Source of the DNA: JAJYSO01 sp964451785
Lineage (GTDB): Bacteria > Bacteroidota > Bacteroidia > Flavobacteriales > Flavobacteriaceae
Direction: 5' to 3'
Length of the DNA: 43,033 bases
Assembly: GCA_964451785.1 (NCBI GenBank)
Contig: CAYVJG010000026.1
Span: 1 to 43,033, forward strand
Below are positions 1 through 8,573 of this stretch, piece by piece (the stretch's first letter is position 1; the number at the start of each line of letters is the position of its first letter). A program made the position numbers and the translations under genes. The notes below the pieces were generated by a model, which was given only the letters and a program-made list of their open reading frames with translations, made no database searches and had not been told where the DNA came from.

Positions 1-2083
1 CAGCATCACCTACTTGTTCCAAACGTACATAGATTATTTCGGGGTCACCTGTAGTGTTTTCGTAAACATCAGGCGCAGCTATAGGATTAGTATTTGCATC
101 AGCGTCGGCTTGAGAAGTATAATACAAAACTTCAAAATCAGTTGATACATTGGCCAAAGCAGCAGCATCGTTTTGTGTTAAATCGACAATAGCCACTCCT
201 GTCTCGTCGTTATAACAGGCTTCTAAATCATTTAAAGTGCCAATTGTAGGTGGCTGTGCACAAACTTCAAAATTAGTAATGGCAAAGCAAGTAGTATGGT
301 CTACATTTTCTACACGTACCCAAATGCTGTCACAATCGGCTCCAGTAATTGAATACGCTGTTGAATCTGTAATTGGATTAGTAGCGGCAATGGCATCATC
401 CTCTGACAGATAATAGCTAAAATCAAACTGATCAGCACTCACGGTTTCATTGGCTAAAATAGCTTCTTGAGTAGTCGTTAAATCAAATTCAGCACCAACT
501 GAGCAACTACTTAATCCAGCAGATTGTGTCAACTCAGGAATATCGTAAAAGGTCACCACAATTTGATCGAATGAAGTTGACCCACCATCTTCAGAAGTAG
601 TGGTTGTCAACTGATAAGTTCCACTTTCAGTAACGGTTAACTCCGGATTTACTTCGCCAGCGAGATCGTCATACTGCTCAGTATCCGGGTTATATTTAGA
701 CCATTGATAAGTTTCGGCGCCATTAGTTGTACCGTCAATAGTCACTGTATCCCCTTCACAGGTCTCTATATCATCGCCTAGTCCGGTTTCAATAACGGTA
801 CAATCCGTGATTCCGGCACCCGGTTCACCCACATTAATCTGTTGAAATTTAATATAACCTGGATCTTGAGCCCAGTTAGTAATAATAATCACATAGTATT
901 CCCCTACCTGCGCATCCTGAACTCCAAAGTGTTCTATATTATCAGCTGAAAAGTCACATCCATCATAAGCTCCTGTCGAGCCTCCGCCGCTTACTCCCGG
1001 TACTAAATTAGCACTCGTCAATTTAGTACACACGTTTTCTAAACTACTAAAAGGCCCCCAAGCCACAAAATCGACATCTAATGGGCCTCCAGTTGCATTT
1101 CCAGCATCATCAAACTGGGTACTCATGATTAAATCAAAATGCAAATCACCGGCTTCAGCCACTTTCATATAAAACCAAGCTGGATAAGGTTCCCCACCTA
1201 AACAGCCATAATCAGGTCCTGATTCAGCAGTAGTCTGCGTACTATTAGTAGGGTTCGCATTAGGGAATATCAAAGCTTGATCACCAGAACAAAACGGGCG
1301 CATATCGGCACAAGTAGAGCCAACATTATTTTTACGCTTAACAATAACGGTATCTACTAAACTGACACAACCATTAGGCCCAATGATTGTCAAAGTAACA
1401 TTAAAAGGTCCTAACCCATCTTCATTAGAATAAGTATGTGTTACTGATTGACCTGTACCTGTTTCACCATCACCAAAATCCCAAATATAGGTTGCTCCTT
1501 CTGAAACTCCTTCAGAAAAATCGCCATTACCAACAAAGGTTATTTCCTGATCATAAGGCACTTCATAAACGCCTCCACTTAAACTTGCCGGTGTCACCGC
1601 TTCAATATTGGGTGTAATTTGCTGACAAGGCTCTACACAACTAATTGTTGCTATCCACCCATGATCTAATTGAGAAAGCAATGGTCCCGTACTTTCATTG
1701 GTCAATTTAAACGTTAAACAGCCTGAAGTATTAAAACCCCCAGCTTGAATGATTCCGGGGTTATTGGTAGTTTCATATTCACCTATTACCGGTGCTGCTG
1801 TTGAATTCCCATCATATATAGTAAGTATATAATCATTTGGTATGTTAAAGGTCGTAAAGTCAACTTGCGTCACCAAGTTAGGATCATCAGAGCAAATTGT
1901 AATTATTTTTGACCCATCTAAATTATAAAAGGATGCTTCTGAATAATCGTAAGCTTTAAATATAGCCGAGCAGGTTTCAACAGTTTCTCCTTCTTGTTGA
2001 ATCAAGAAGATATCATCTTGGGCAAAAAGTGAAGCTTGCCCTATAAGAATTAAGAAGAGAAAAAGAAGTAGTTTATTTTTCAT
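1..2083 (-). CDS. Large secreted PKD/CUB-like adhesin-type protein, N-terminal part
   Basis: The reading frame is open from an ATG at 2083 to the left edge, giving about 694 visible residues; the C-terminus lies outside the window. It starts with a signal peptide (MKNKLLLFLFLILIGQ, then ASLFAQ). Roughly residues 35-150 look CUB-like (a YILTIYDG stretch and paired cysteines). A PKD domain follows, with WDFGDGETGTG. Next is a Cys-containing domain that includes CADMRPFCSGDQ, and then Ig-like repeats containing LTVTESGTYQL and repeated 'Cys...DLTQND' segments. This architecture is typical of flavobacterial T9SS type B cargo, such as gliding or adhesion surface proteins. The sorting domain is not visible, so T9SS export is inferred. 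It lies 19 bases downstream of the small secreted-protein gene and is probably co-transcribed with it. Confidence 0.85.
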   Translation of the reverse strand, partial: MKNKLLLFLFLILIGQASLFAQDDIFLIQQEGETVETCSAIFKAYDYSEASFYNLDGSKIITICSDDPNLVTQVDFTTFNIPNDYILTIYDGNSTAAPVIGEYETTNNPGIIQAGGFNTSGCLTFKLTNESTGPLLSQLDHGWIATISCVEPCQQITPNIEAVTPASLSGGVYEVPYDQEITFVGNGDFSEGVSEGATYIWDFGDGETGTGQSVTHTYSNEDGLGPFNVTLTIIGPNGCVSLVDTVIVKRKNNVGSTCADMRPFCSGDQALIFPNANPTNSTQTTAESGPDYGCLGGEPYPAWFYMKVAEAGDLHFDLIMSTQFDDAGNATGGPLDVDFVAWGPFSSLENVCTKLTSANLVPGVSGGGSTGAYDGCDFSADNIEHFGVQDAQVGEYYVIIITNWAQDPGYIKFQQINVGEPGAGITDCTVIETGLGDDIETCEGDTVTIDGTTNGAETYQWSKYNPDTEQYDDLAGEVNPELTVTESGTYQLTTTTSEDGGSTSFDQIVVTFYDIPELTQSAGLSSCSVGAEFDLTTTQEAILANETVSADQFDFSYYLSEDDAIAATNPITDSTAYSITGADCDSIWVRVENVDHTTCFAITNFEVCAQPPTIGTLNDLEACYNDETGVAIVDLTQNDAAALANVSTDFEVLYYTSQADADANTNPIAAPDVYENTTGDPEIIYVRLEQVGDA

Positions 2084-2102
2084 AAGTCGTCAGTCAAGAA
2101 TC

Positions 2103-2531
2103 TTAGTTATGAGAAGGTTGCAAAGGTTTCACAATAATGTAATAGCCTGATTCATAAGCCTTGTAATACAAGGTTTTTTCTGAATTAAAATAGTTCAGCT
2201 TAAAGTTAAAGGGGTTGAAATTTTCAGGATTAAAATTATCTTGTTGTCTTAAACTTTCGTTATAAGCTGGCACTTGCAACATCAGTGTATAGTGACTTGG
2301 CGTCTTATTTAATTTTGCAATAGACACGCGAGAAAGAAATATAGCTTTATAGAAATTAGCGTTATGGTCACTTGCATTCTCGGCTCTTTCGATCCCTAAA
2401 GCAGCTTTAGCATATTCATTAAATTTAGAGATATCCGGTTTATAAACAGTTCCAACAGTTTCTTGCGCTTCACTGTGCCAAGAAAACATCAGCATCAAAC
2501 TAAAAACAAGGATTAGGTTTTTGAAATTCAT
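2103..2531 (-). CDS. Small secreted protein of unknown function
   Basis: The product has 142 residues. A clear signal peptide (MNFKNLILVFSLMLMFSWHS, cleaved around SEAQ) leads to a soluble mature domain of about 120 residues rich in Asn, Tyr and Phe. I recognise no domain. It is the first gene of a two-gene unit with the large PKD/CUB-like surface protein downstream, separated by 19 bases. A TATATTTG promoter element sits about 35 bases before the start. Export to the periplasm or outer surface follows from the signal peptide. A role as partner or accessory of the large protein is only inferred from the pairing. Confidence 0.75.
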   Translation of the reverse strand: MNFKNLILVFSLMLMFSWHSEAQETVGTVYKPDISKFNEYAKAALGIERAENASDHNANFYKAIFLSRVSIAKLNKTPSHYTLMLQVPAYNESLRQQDNFNPENFNPFNFKLNYFNSEKTLYYKAYESGYYIIVKPLQPSHN

Positions 2532-2565
2532 GAATTATAAAAATTAAATAATACAACAAGGTTGA

Positions 2566-2573
2566 CAAATATA
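2566..2573 (-). promoter_or_regulatory. Bacteroidota-type -7 promoter element for the two-gene secreted-protein unit
   Basis: Read on the minus strand the bases are TATATTTG, an exact match to the TAnnTTTG element used by the Bacteroidota primary sigma factor. It lies about 35 bases before the ATG at 2531. No convincing -33 TTG was seen at the usual distance. Confidence 0.5.
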
Positions 2574-2821
2574 TAAATTTAAACAGTTCTTAACATGTTT
2601 TATTATAATTTTTACCTTATGATTTTCAAATATTTTTATAACAACAACCTAACCCCCTATTTCACTAACTTTACAAAACAATTACACATTCATCAATTTA
2701 CATAATTATTTATCACCTATAAATACATTTCAATAATATATTATCACCATACACAAACAGTATTAAAAATTTACTTGAAATAAATCTGAATTTAAAATCA
2801 CAAAAAAATACTATTATTCAT

Positions 2822-2859
2822 AAAACGGCCAAGGGTTTTTAAAAATCCTTGGCCGTTTT
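2822..2859 (-). terminator. Hairpin terminator after the MscS-like gene
   Basis: An A-tract, a GC-containing stem (ACGGCCAAGG pairing with CCTTGGCCGT) and a T-tract form a strong hairpin about 50 bases beyond the stop codon at 2907. The flanking A and T runs would let it act on both strands. The rest of the 2532-2906 gap is very AT-rich, and beyond the promoter element I see no other feature there. Confidence 0.8.
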
Positions 2860-2906
2860 AAAAAACAGACTGTAAATCAGCTGTGTGTTTTTAGCGAAAG
2901 TAATCT

Positions 2907-4097
2907 TTAATCATCCGTTTTGTCATTCTTAAATTTTTGGATAATTTCTTTAAAATGCTCACCGGCAGCTTCACGTCCTCCTAGTCCGTAAGCTAAAGCA
3001 ATAACTACGGCTAAAGCTCCCAAGGTTAATCCAAAAGCGAGGTTTACTATTTCGTTTGCGATACCCATAGCACGCAAACCCATTCCGATAAATAAGCCCA
3101 AGACAGCAATACGCACTACTGAAGCTACAAATTTGTTTTGTTTAGCATTGGTCATGGCATTATAAATCAACAAGCCGATAAAATTACCTATAAGTACTAT
3201 CAATGCGCCAAAAGCAATTGACCCGGTAACGGCTAAAATTTGATCGAGAATTAATGTCAGTTGATCTAATTCTAACAATTCTAAAGCTGTAATAATTCCA
3301 AAGAAAACGATAAAGAAATAAAGTATATGAGCTAACAAAATTGAAAAGGAATTCTTTTCGCCTATCATTTTATCTAATTGAATTTTTTGAGCCAATTGAT
3401 CCAAACCAAGATTTTTAAACAAGTCTTTGAGAAAATTGGTTAAGATTTTTCCGCCCCAAATAAATACAGTCAGCACCACAGCAGCAATAATAACATTGCC
3501 AATAATCGCTACAAATCCATCAAACAATTCAGTCAGTGGATCACCTATAGCATGCAACTCTAATGTATCAATAGCTTGAATAAGTATAGGTATAAAGATG
3601 ATGATAAACACAAAAGCTTTTAATACTTTTACAACTTGCTCTGTGTTGGTAAGGCCTATTTTTTGTAACACTTTCCCAATACACTGCGTAGCCATACCGA
3701 CTAAGCTAGATACAAATTTAGCAAGCACATAACCTACAAAAGCTATAATTCCTGCAGCAATCAAGTGTGGAATAAATTTTAAGAAAGCATCAACCATATT
3801 TTCAAGTGGCGAAAGCACTGAGCTGACTCCTAAAACTTCTAAGACAATCAAGAAAACAATAATCATCAACAAGTAATAGATAAGTTCACCTATCACTAAA
3901 TTAGTTTTTCGCCCCTCTTCTGCTCCTTTAAAAATTTTTTTATCCCAAGAGGTTTTTCGCAATAATTTGACCACCAAACGCTGAACGGTTTTTGCGATTA
4001 ACCACCCGACGAGTAAAATAATTAAGGCGCCGATAACATTAGGCATTGAATCAGCCACGCGGTCAGAAAAATTTGAAAGAATTCGTGAAACATCCAT
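2907..4097 (-). CDS. MscS-like TM-helix-repeat membrane protein
   Basis: The product has 396 residues and is almost entirely hydrophobic, with several membrane spans. Four related segments are visible, each an amphipathic start followed by a Gly-rich helix, around residues 5-55, 97-150, 186-240 and 280-340 (for example NVIGALIILLVGWLIAKTVQ and HLIAAGIIAFVGYVLAKFVS). They match the conserved TM-helix repeat of MscS-related proteins. The C-terminal part (AFGLTLGALAVVIALAYGLG, then GREAAGEHF) resembles the MscS pore helix. I see no MscS beta domain, so channel activity is inferred rather than shown. It is divergent from the next gene and followed by a strong terminator. Family assignment is good; the precise function is uncertain. 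Confidence 0.8.
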   Translation of the reverse strand: MDVSRILSNFSDRVADSMPNVIGALIILLVGWLIAKTVQRLVVKLLRKTSWDKKIFKGAEEGRKTNLVIGELIYYLLMIIVFLIVLEVLGVSSVLSPLENMVDAFLKFIPHLIAAGIIAFVGYVLAKFVSSLVGMATQCIGKVLQKIGLTNTEQVVKVLKAFVFIIIFIPILIQAIDTLELHAIGDPLTELFDGFVAIIGNVIIAAVVLTVFIWGGKILTNFLKDLFKNLGLDQLAQKIQLDKMIGEKNSFSILLAHILYFFIVFFGIITALELLELDQLTLILDQILAVTGSIAFGALIVLIGNFIGLLIYNAMTNAKQNKFVASVVRIAVLGLFIGMGLRAMGIANEIVNLAFGLTLGALAVVIALAYGLGGREAAGEHFKEIIQKFKNDKTDD

Positions 4098-4265
4098 AAT
4101 AAATTAAATATTTAGTTAAACAATACGATATCACAACAAGATGATTTATCAGTACAATCAGCTTGTAACTGTATTTCAAGAACTTGCACAAGCGCACTAA
4201 TTCACAAAACACTTTATTTTAATCTAATTTATAAATTATTCACAACAAAAAGCCTCGCACATACA

Positions 4266-4319
4266 CTTATTTGCTAATATTTTTTATTTACATATTATTT
4301 TATTAAATTAGCAAATAAG
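4266..4319. promoter_or_regulatory. 13-bp perfect inverted repeat between divergent genes
   Basis: CTTATTTGCTAAT at 4266-4278 is mirrored exactly by ATTAGCAAATAAG at 4307-4319, with an AT-only spacer of 28 bases. It lies in the 355-base gap between the divergent MscS-like and oxidoreductase genes. It could be a regulator site or a hairpin; nothing else is evident in this gap except the promoter at 4408-4436. Confidence 0.45.
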
Positions 4320-4407
4320 GAAGTTTTTATAAGCCTTTCTTCTACAACCGTCTTCATTTTCGCCGTCATATCGTCCTAAAGCTTTCTTATATTGTCACCC
4401 TAAAACC

Positions 4408-4436
4408 TTGCTATGTTTAAAAAAATGGTATTTTTG
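4408..4436 (+). promoter_or_regulatory. Bacteroidota-type promoter before the Gfo/Idh/MocA gene
   Basis: TTG at 4408-4410 and TATTTTTG at 4429-4436 are 18 bases apart and match the TTG / TAnnTTTG pattern. The next in-frame ATG is at 4453, so the transcript would have a very short leader. This argues against any start codon within the promoter itself (an in-frame TTG at 4408). Confidence 0.65.
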
Positions 4437-4452
4437 TGAAAAACAATACACC

Positions 4453-5424
4453 ATGCTAAAAATCGGCGTTTTGGGTGCCGGACACTTAGGAAAAATACAC
4501 TTACGTCTTGCCCAACAATCTGAACGTTATACTCTTGTTGGGTTTTACGACCTCAACACAGATTACGCAAAAAGCCTCGCACAAGAATTAGGATACACTT
4601 TTTATGAATCAGCAGAAGAGCTCATTGCAGCTGTAGATGTTGTAGACATTGTCACTCCAACGCTGGCACATTTTGAAATGGCGCAAAAAGCGTTGAATGC
4701 AGGGAAACACGTTTTTATTGAAAAACCTATTACCTACAGTTATACCGAGGCGCAAGCTTTAATGGATTTAGCCAAAGAAAAAGGCGTAAAGGGTCAGGTG
4801 GGTCATGTTGAGCGCTTTAACCCGGCTTTTCAAGCTGTAGCTTCAAAAATTGACAATCCAATGTTTATTGAAGCACATCGCTTGGCCGAATTTAATCCAC
4901 GAGGAACCGATGTTTCAGTAGTATTAGATTTGATGATTCACGATATTGACGCCGTATTAAGTGTGGTCAATTCAAAAGTCAGTGAAATTCACGCCAGTGG
5001 GGTTTCGGTTATCAGTAAAACGCCGGATATCTGCAATGCACGTGTTCGCTTTGAAAACGGCTGTGTAGCCAACTTTACCGCCAGTCGCATTTCGTTAAAA
5101 AATATGCGCAAACAACGCTATTTTCAACGCGATGCATACATCTCAATAGATTTCTTAGAGAAAAACTGTGAAGTTGTAAAGATGAAAGACGCTCCAGAAC
5201 AACCTGATGATTTTGCTATGATTTTACAAAACGCTGAAGGGATAAAGAAACAAATCTATTTTGACAATCCTAAAATTGAACCCAATAACGCCATTTTAGA
5301 TGAACTTGAAAGTTTAGCCGATGCTATTGAGCAAGATACGCCTACAAAGGTAACACTAGAGCAGGGTTCAAATGCGCTACGCGTAGCCAACCAAATTATA
5401 AAAACATTTCAAAACAACCAATAA
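4453..5424 (+). CDS. Gfo/Idh/MocA family NAD(P)-dependent oxidoreductase
   Basis: The product has 323 residues. It opens with a Rossmann dinucleotide-binding motif (IGVLGAGHLGKIHLR), followed by the EKP motif (HVFIEKPITY) whose Lys is typically catalytic. The C-terminal domain includes GHVERFNPAF and DLMIHDIDAVL with the conserved His. This superfamily acts on sugars, inositols and related compounds; the substrate cannot be read from the sequence. The ATG at 4453 is preferred because an upstream TTG extension would overlap the promoter. It is the first gene of a plus-strand run, 21 bases ahead of the acyl-CoA dehydrogenase gene. Confidence 0.88.
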   Translation: MLKIGVLGAGHLGKIHLRLAQQSERYTLVGFYDLNTDYAKSLAQELGYTFYESAEELIAAVDVVDIVTPTLAHFEMAQKALNAGKHVFIEKPITYSYTEAQALMDLAKEKGVKGQVGHVERFNPAFQAVASKIDNPMFIEAHRLAEFNPRGTDVSVVLDLMIHDIDAVLSVVNSKVSEIHASGVSVISKTPDICNARVRFENGCVANFTASRISLKNMRKQRYFQRDAYISIDFLEKNCEVVKMKDAPEQPDDFAMILQNAEGIKKQIYFDNPKIEPNNAILDELESLADAIEQDTPTKVTLEQGSNALRVANQIIKTFQNNQ

Positions 5425-5445
5425 CCACAAACAACCACTTAAACT

Positions 5446-6333
5446 ATGAAACATATTGCCGTTATCGGAGCCGGAACAATGGGTAATGGAATTGCCCACA
5501 CCTTTGCACAATTTGACTATCAGGTCAGCTTAATTGATATTTCTGAAGCCAGTTTAGAAAAAGGCTTAGCTACCATCAGTAAGAATTTGGACCGCATGCT
5601 CAAAAAGGAAAAAATTACAGCTGAAGACAAAACAGCAACGCTTAACAACATCTCTACCTACACTACGCTTTACGAAGGGGTTAAAGGTGCTGAGCTCGTT
5701 ATTGAGGCGGCTACCGAAAACGAAAAAATTAAACTAGACCTATTTACACAACTCGAAGAACTCTGTCCTGCCGAAACGATATTAGCCTCAAACACCAGTT
5801 CTATTTCAATCACTAAAATCGCTGCGGTTACTAAACGCGCCGACAAAGTCATTGGCATGCACTTTATGAATCCTGTACCGATGATGAAACTTGTTGAAAT
5901 CATCAGAGGCTACAGCACCTCATCGGCTACCACTCAAACCGTAGTGAACTTAGCCAAAAGTTTAAACAAAGTGCCTGTTGAAGCTAATGATTATCCGGGT
6001 TTTGTTGCCAATCGCATCTTGATGCCAATGATTAACGAAGCAGTTGAAACCTTATACAATGGTGTCGCTGGTGTTAAAGAAATAGATACGGTAATGAAAC
6101 TAGGGATGGCACATCCTATGGGACCGTTACAATTAGCCGACTTTATAGGCTTAGATGTGTGTTTATCAATCTTAGAGGTAATGTATGACGGTTTTAAAAA
6201 TCCAAAATACGCGCCCTGTCCGCTATTAGTCAACATGGTTTTGGCGGGTAAAAAGGGAATTAAATCAGGTGAAGGTTTTTACGATTACAGCAAGTCTCGT
6301 AAAGCCGAAGAAGTCGCCGCTCAATTTAACTAA
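5446..6333 (+). CDS. 3-hydroxybutyryl-CoA dehydrogenase
   Basis: This 295-residue cytosolic enzyme interconverts 3-hydroxyacyl-CoA and 3-ketoacyl-CoA with NAD(H). The N-terminal Rossmann motif GAGTMGNGIAHTFAQ covers residues 8-22. ATENEKIKLDLF is typical of the family, as are SNTSSISIT and the catalytic His138 in GMHFMNPVPMMKLVEI. The C-terminal domain contains NDYPGFVANRILMPMINEA and HPMGPLQLADFIGLD. The length is standard for the single-function form (hbd/paaH/fadB2 type). It lies between the oxidoreductase and the DUF1015 gene with short gaps (21 and 5 bases), indicating an operon. It could serve butyrate, beta-oxidation or phenylacetate metabolism; the context does not decide. Confidence 0.92.
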   Translation: MKHIAVIGAGTMGNGIAHTFAQFDYQVSLIDISEASLEKGLATISKNLDRMLKKEKITAEDKTATLNNISTYTTLYEGVKGAELVIEAATENEKIKLDLFTQLEELCPAETILASNTSSISITKIAAVTKRADKVIGMHFMNPVPMMKLVEIIRGYSTSSATTQTVVNLAKSLNKVPVEANDYPGFVANRILMPMINEAVETLYNGVAGVKEIDTVMKLGMAHPMGPLQLADFIGLDVCLSILEVMYDGFKNPKYAPCPLLVNMVLAGKKGIKSGEGFYDYSKSRKAEEVAAQFN

Positions 6334-6338
6334 ACAAA

Positions 6339-7577
6339 ATGCCTAAAGTACTTCCATTTCGCGCCGTGCGCCCTACTCGAGACAAAGTTGGACTAATTGC
6401 AGCCCGACCTTATGAATGTTATACAGAAGCTCAACGCAAATCGCGATTGGATAACAATCCTTATTCGTTTTTACACATCATGAACCCCGGATACAGATAC
6501 CATAAAGAGATATTTGGATCTCGGGGTTTTCAATTGGTAAAAAATAGATATGAGGAATTTAAAGAAGAAAACAACTTTATTCAAGATGAAAATCCGGCTT
6601 ATTATTTTCATAAAATAGTACATCGTGACGGACATGTTTTTCACGGTATTGTCGGTGCTGCAAGTGTTGATGATTACACCAACAACACCATTAAAAAACA
6701 CGAATTTACATTTAAGAAACGGGTACAAACACTTAAAGAATCCTTTACTATCACCGGATTTAATGCCGAACCAGTATTATTGACCCATGCTGACAATCCG
6801 GTTCTTCAAAAAATTTACAAGCAAATTAGCAGTGTGCGCGCCGAATATGAATTTACAACCACTTATCGCGACACACATTACTTATGGGTTTTAGATGACC
6901 CCAGTATCCTACAACAAATTCAAGATGAATTTGAAAAAATGGATATGATGTATATTGCAGATGGGCATCATCGCTCTCAGGCGGCTTTTTTGTTAGCTAA
7001 ACAAGAGCGTCAAGAACATCCAGAAGCATCAAAAGACGAGCCTTTTAATTATTTTATGGCTTATCACATTCCTGAAAGTGATTTAAAGATATACAATTTT
7101 AATCGGTTAATAAAAGATTTAAATGGATTGAGTAAAGAAGAATTACTCATTCAGTTAGACACTTATTTTCGTATAGAAAACAGAGGGAATGAGTCTTATA
7201 CGCCAAAAGAAAAAGGGCAATTTTGCATGTATCTAGACGGCAATTTTTACTCACTTCAACTGCGTAAAAATAATTATGAAGCTACCGATGCGCTCTCTAA
7301 GCTCGACATCCAAATTTTATATGAAACGGTATTAAAACCCATACTTGGTATCAAAGATTTATCAACCGATGAGCGACTCACCTATACCGAAGGGCTCAGC
7401 GGTATGGCTTATGTAAAAGGTTTAGTTGACAAAGGCGACTATAAAATTGGGTTTGAAGTACTCCCTTCAACAATCGCTGAAGTCAAAAAAATAGCCGATG
7501 CAGGCTTGCGGATGCCACCTAAAGCGACCTATATTGAACCTAAACTACGCAGTGGGATCACCATTTATGAATATTAA
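6339..7577 (+). CDS. DUF1015 family protein (possible kinase of the ParB/Srx-like fold)
   Basis: The 412-residue product matches the DUF1015 family. It has an N-terminal FRAVRPTRDKVGLIAARPYE segment, the hallmark MYIADGHHRSQAAFLLAK around residue 205, and a C-terminal GLRMPPKATYIEPKLRSGIT segment. As I recall, relatives of this fold include free-serine kinases, and DUF1015 genes often lie next to serine-biosynthesis genes in Bacteroidota. No ser genes are visible here, so the activity remains unassigned. It starts 5 bases after the dehydrogenase stop and is surely in the same transcript. No signal peptide or membrane span is seen, so it should be cytosolic. Confidence 0.85.
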   Translation: MPKVLPFRAVRPTRDKVGLIAARPYECYTEAQRKSRLDNNPYSFLHIMNPGYRYHKEIFGSRGFQLVKNRYEEFKEENNFIQDENPAYYFHKIVHRDGHVFHGIVGAASVDDYTNNTIKKHEFTFKKRVQTLKESFTITGFNAEPVLLTHADNPVLQKIYKQISSVRAEYEFTTTYRDTHYLWVLDDPSILQQIQDEFEKMDMMYIADGHHRSQAAFLLAKQERQEHPEASKDEPFNYFMAYHIPESDLKIYNFNRLIKDLNGLSKEELLIQLDTYFRIENRGNESYTPKEKGQFCMYLDGNFYSLQLRKNNYEATDALSKLDIQILYETVLKPILGIKDLSTDERLTYTEGLSGMAYVKGLVDKGDYKIGFEVLPSTIAEVKKIADAGLRMPPKATYIEPKLRSGITIYEY

Positions 7578-7646
7578 TTAATTTTGCAGTATAGTTCATT
7601 AATTACTGCACGGTTAGTCAATGTAATTATTAAATAGTTAGTTAAC

Positions 7647-8306
7647 ATGTCAATTACTGAAAATCTTAACCAAATACGTCAAGAGTTACCCGAAAATGTC
7701 ACTCTAGTAGCAGTTTCAAAAACGAAATCTATCAGTGCCATACAAGAGGCTTACGATGCAGGGCAACGTGTATTTGGGGAAAATAAAATTCAGGAAATGA
7801 CCGATAAACACGAAGAGTTGCCTAAAGATATTGAATGGCACATGATCGGTCATGTACAAACGAATAAAGTAAAATATATGGCGCCTTATGTTTCTTTAAT
7901 TCACGCTGTCGATAAACTAAAATTATTAAAAGAAATCAATAAACGTGCACAAAAAGAAAATCGGGTTATCAATTGCCTGTTACAGCTCAAAATAGCCAGA
8001 GAAGACAGTAAATTTGGGATGGATCTTGAAACCATGAACAACATTTTAACTTCTGAAGAATATGCTGAAATGGAGCATGTCAAAATTGTAGGTCTTATGG
8101 GAATGGCCACAAACACGGACAGCAAAAAACAAGTTGACGAAGAGTTTAAATTCTTAAAAAAGAACTTTGATATCTTTGCTCAGCGTCATTCCGATCTTAA
8201 AATTTTGTCTATGGGAATGAGCGGTGATTATCAAATTGCTGTTAAGAATGGCTCAAATTTAGTACGCATTGGCAGCAAAATATTTGGTGCTCGTGACTAT
8301 CATTAA
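7647..8306 (+). CDS. YggS/PLPBP-type pyridoxal 5'-phosphate homeostasis protein
   Basis: The product has 219 residues and a fold-type III alanine-racemase-like barrel. Lys25 in TLVAVSKTKS would bind PLP. Other family motifs are GQRVFGENKIQE, WHMIGHVQTNKVKYM, the LMGMATN stretch and the C-terminal SMGMSGDYQIAVKNGSNLVR followed by IGSKIFGARDY. Family members buffer free PLP rather than catalyse a reaction. It is 69 bases after the DUF1015 gene and may be co-transcribed. The stop codon (8304-8306) falls inside the first bases of a dispersed hairpin repeat that lies directly downstream. Confidence 0.92.
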   Translation: MSITENLNQIRQELPENVTLVAVSKTKSISAIQEAYDAGQRVFGENKIQEMTDKHEELPKDIEWHMIGHVQTNKVKYMAPYVSLIHAVDKLKLLKEINKRAQKENRVINCLLQLKIAREDSKFGMDLETMNNILTSEEYAEMEHVKIVGLMGMATNTDSKKQVDEEFKFLKKNFDIFAQRHSDLKILSMGMSGDYQIAVKNGSNLVRIGSKIFGARDYH

Positions 8307-8434
8307 TACCGTATGGGCAAATTATATAGTCCAATTTCGACAACAGTCTCATTGTACTATTAATTTGTTATTCACGGCATTATACCTACAAAAATAGTAT
8401 AAATTGGGCTAAAAAATAATTCTAATTGGTATAA
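8302..8434. repeat. Dispersed ~133-bp long-hairpin repeat, copy 1
   Basis: This segment aligns with 28384-28518. Shared blocks include ATTAATACCGTATGG, AAATTATATAGTCCAATTTC, TATACCTACAAAAA and GGGCTAAAAAATAAT. Its first ~80 bases form an imperfect inverted repeat (left arm from AATACCGT, right arm ending CGGCATT), followed by an AT-rich part closed by TATACC and GGTATA. It lies between the converging ends of the YggS-type gene and batE and could form a bidirectional terminator. It resembles a MITE-like non-autonomous element. The arms are more diverged here than in copy 2. Confidence 0.75.
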
Positions 8435-8573
8435 TACGGAAGTGACATTCAAAATGGACCAATCTTCCTGTTAAAATTACAAATCTCTGCGTTATAAATG
8501 CTCGTCATAGCTATGGCTATGCCTGTGCTTTTTGCCTTGACATTTTTAATTTATCTCTACTAGCTGAAGCAGT
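8435..8573. other. Non-coding spacer between the hairpin repeat and batE
   Basis: I see no gene here. A small hairpin CATAGC-TATG-GCTATG lies around 8506-8521. No match to the rest of the window was noticed. Confidence 0.4.
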
